Assembly: GCF_932294415.1 (NCBI RefSeq)
Contig: NC_065539.1
Location: 36,950,001 to 37,014,000 of the forward strand
Direction of reading: 5' to 3'
Length of the DNA: 64,000 bases
From: Quercus robur
Lineage: Eukaryota > Streptophyta > Magnoliopsida > Fagales > Fagaceae
Shown here: piece by piece, positions 62,327-64,000 of the stretch
Position numbering within the stretch: position 1 is the stretch's first letter
Layout: every line of letters starts with the position of its first letter
Program-made: the position numbers and the translations under genes
The notes under the pieces: generated by a model
Database searches by the model: none
What the model saw: the letters and a program-made list of their open reading frames with translations, nothing else
What the model was told of the DNA's origin: nothing

Positions 62327-63682
62327 GAGCATTAGCATTGGGAAATGCTAATGCTATTCTATTTTACAATTCTAAAAACTCACTTTATCATTATACCATC
62401 TTATTTTACAATACCTCCACATCCCAAACTTCTATTTTCCTCTTTCACTCATTAAAATAATATATTTACAAAATAAAATAATATATATCAAAATTATATC
62501 TGTTCTCTCTCATCTCTCTCCTCTCTTCCATTTTCAGCTCTCTTCCAGACACACACAGCAACCCACACAGCAACCCAGAAACCTCAGACCCGAAACCCAT
62601 GGCCACCACCATCACCACGGCAACCCCCCACCTTCACCACCATGAACCCACATGACCCATAATAAAAACCCCACCCCCTTCCACCACGCCACCACCCCAC
62701 GGCAACCCCAGAAACCCATGGCCACCACCATCTCCACGGCAACACCCCACCTTCACCACCTTCACCACCATGAACCCACATGACCCATAATAAAAACTCC
62801 ACCCCCTTCCACCACGCCACCACCCCACGGCAACCCCAGAAACCCATGGCCACCACCATCTCCACGGTAACTCCCCACCTTCACCACCTTCACCACCATG
62901 AACCCACATGACCCATAATAAAAACCCCACCCCCTTCCACCACGCCACCACCCCACGGCAACCCCAGAAACCCATGGCCACCACCATCTCCACGGCAAGC
63001 CCCCACCTTCACCACCACGAACCCACATATGACCCATAATAAAAACCCCACCCCCTTCCACCACCACCACTACCACGGCAACCCCCAACACCACCACCAT
63101 GAACCCACCAAAAAAAAATCCATCCCAAAATCAAATCAAACCAATAGCAAATTCCAAATCCACAAGATGACCCACAAAAAAAAAATCAAGTCAAAATTTA
63201 CACAAACCCAGCTACAAACCGATCTCGCCGCTGCAAACCACACCGGAAACCCAAAAATCGCCGCTGCAAATCAAAAATACCCAGAAATCGCCACCAGTTG
63301 AACGCCGATCGGACTTCCCAGTCTCACCTCCACGCCGGACCCACGACCCACGCCAGAAAAGCCCACCGTGAGAGAGAGACGTGATGAGAGAGAGAAGCCG
63401 TTGTGGTGAGAGAGAGACGTGATGAGAGAGAGAAGAGAGCCGTTGGGGAGAGGAATGAAGAGAAACAAAGGGAGAGAGAGAGTCAGAAGAAAGGAATAAA
63501 AAATTAATATACCTTATACAATTGTGCTACAGTACTATTCTATCTTTAGAATTGTACTGTAGCACAATTCTAAATAATTTTGCAATACTTCCTTATAGCA
63601 TTCTCTGATGCAGTGGTTATTTGATGCATTTATGCTAAAATACCCTTAGATATGGCTTTAGCATCTTCTGATGCTAATGCTC
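62327..63682. mobile_element. PIF/Harbinger-like element with C-rich minisatellite, 1.36 kb
   Basis: The ends are GAGCATTAGCATTGG and, on the other strand, GAGCATTAGCATCAG. TAA flanks both sides (62324-62326 and 63683-63685). A hairpin with stems GTGCTACAGTA and TACTGTAGCAC lies at 63523-63571, 111 bp from the right end. The interior has the minisatellite at 62580-63110 and CT/GA-rich tracts. In reverse orientation its margins match the small element at 3530-3810. No transposase is seen. Gly/Trp-rich open frames on the minus strand are translations of the array. Confidence 0.8.
62580..63110 (+). repeat. C-rich minisatellite, four units of about 110-130 bp
   Basis: Units contain GAAACCCATGGCCACCACC, CCCACCTTCACCACC, ACCCACATGACCCATAATAA and CCACCCCCTTCCACCACG. 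Unit lengths differ by whole CTTCACCAC words. The last unit is more diverged. The array is strongly strand-asymmetric in C. Confidence 0.88.
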
Positions 63683-64000
63683 TAACGGACAAAAATATCA
63701 TACTGTTCCTAGTTGGATAACGATGCTCGAGAGCGTTTTGGTGAAATTACCAAAATGACCTGACCCGCTTTTCTCTCATTTAATTTAAGCAGTGTTTGGT
63801 AAAGTGGTTGAGGAATTACTATAATTTGCATCGGTGTCAACATTTATTTATTCATACAGTCAAAACCAATTAAAGACTTTAACTACCCAGTAGCCAATGA
63901 AGTTTCACGATTTACATTTGTGTCACACTTTTCCAACATTCATTTTTTTTTTTTAATAATTAAATTTAATGAGCCAAGGAAAACCATCAACACAATTTTT
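63683..64000. other. Intergenic DNA at the window end
   Basis: AT-rich with no recognised feature. The word GTCAAAACCAATTAAAGACT near 63858 hints at SINE remains, but there is too little to call. Confidence 0.4.

Noticed and set aside
62584-63100. Gly/Trp-rich frames on the minus strand as a cell-wall glycine-rich protein gene
   Set aside because: They translate the C-rich minisatellite of a transposon in several overlapping frames; no signal peptide or flanking gene structure.

Overview
The window is nuclear DNA of a flowering plant. It is AT-rich, its genes are split by GT-AG introns, and the space between them is filled with LTR retrotransposons, SINEs, a LINE relic, MITE-like elements and microsatellites. 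The four host genes look eudicot. The mix of a tRNA-derived SINE with TAGCTCAAC and GGTTCAATCC boxes and repeats rich in TCCGAGGAC suggests a woody eudicot, possibly Fagales, but that is a weak inference from memory of repeat families.

Four host genes can be built exon by exon with frame kept across every junction. (1) A five-exon gene on + at 5265-6772 encodes the 134-residue cytosolic ribosomal protein eL14. (2) A six-exon gene on - at 24935-19469 encodes an 865-residue protein with an organelle-type presequence and three RRM-like domains near the C terminus. (3) A five-exon gene on + at 29763-32054 encodes a 280-residue PP2C-like protein that has lost key metal-binding residues and part of the fold, so it is probably a pseudophosphatase. 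(4) A thirteen-exon gene on - at 61017-47111 encodes a 1330-residue COP1-interacting protein 7 (CIP7)-like protein. These are independent genes and not a pathway cluster.

Layout: 1-5.0 kb holds small transposons and SINE copies. 5.0-6.9 kb is the eL14 gene. 8.4-18.5 kb has four DNA-transposon derivatives with clear target-site duplications, a 100-bp near-perfect palindrome and degenerate minisatellites. 19.5-24.9 kb is the RRM gene. 25-29.4 kb is featureless AT-rich DNA. 29.4-32.1 kb is the PP2C-like gene, with a duplicated 55-bp promoter segment. 33.3-44.7 kb is a nest: an AT-rich inverted-repeat complex split by a 5.7-kb LTR element without gag-pol (LARD type) and by two related solo LTRs. 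47.1-61.0 kb is the CIP7-like gene, carrying a decayed LINE in one intron and a 3.6-kb internally deleted Ty1/copia element in another, 29 bp from an exon edge. 62.3-63.7 kb is a PIF/Harbinger-like element with a C-rich minisatellite, related to elements at 3.5 and 12.5 kb.

The most unusual observations are three PIF/Harbinger-like elements that keep an internal hairpin 105-111 bp from one end; the LARD with two related in-frame tandem arrays; the copia insertion at the edge of a CIP7-like intron; and the PP2C-like protein with lost catalytic residues. I did not find a clearly undescribed multi-gene system.
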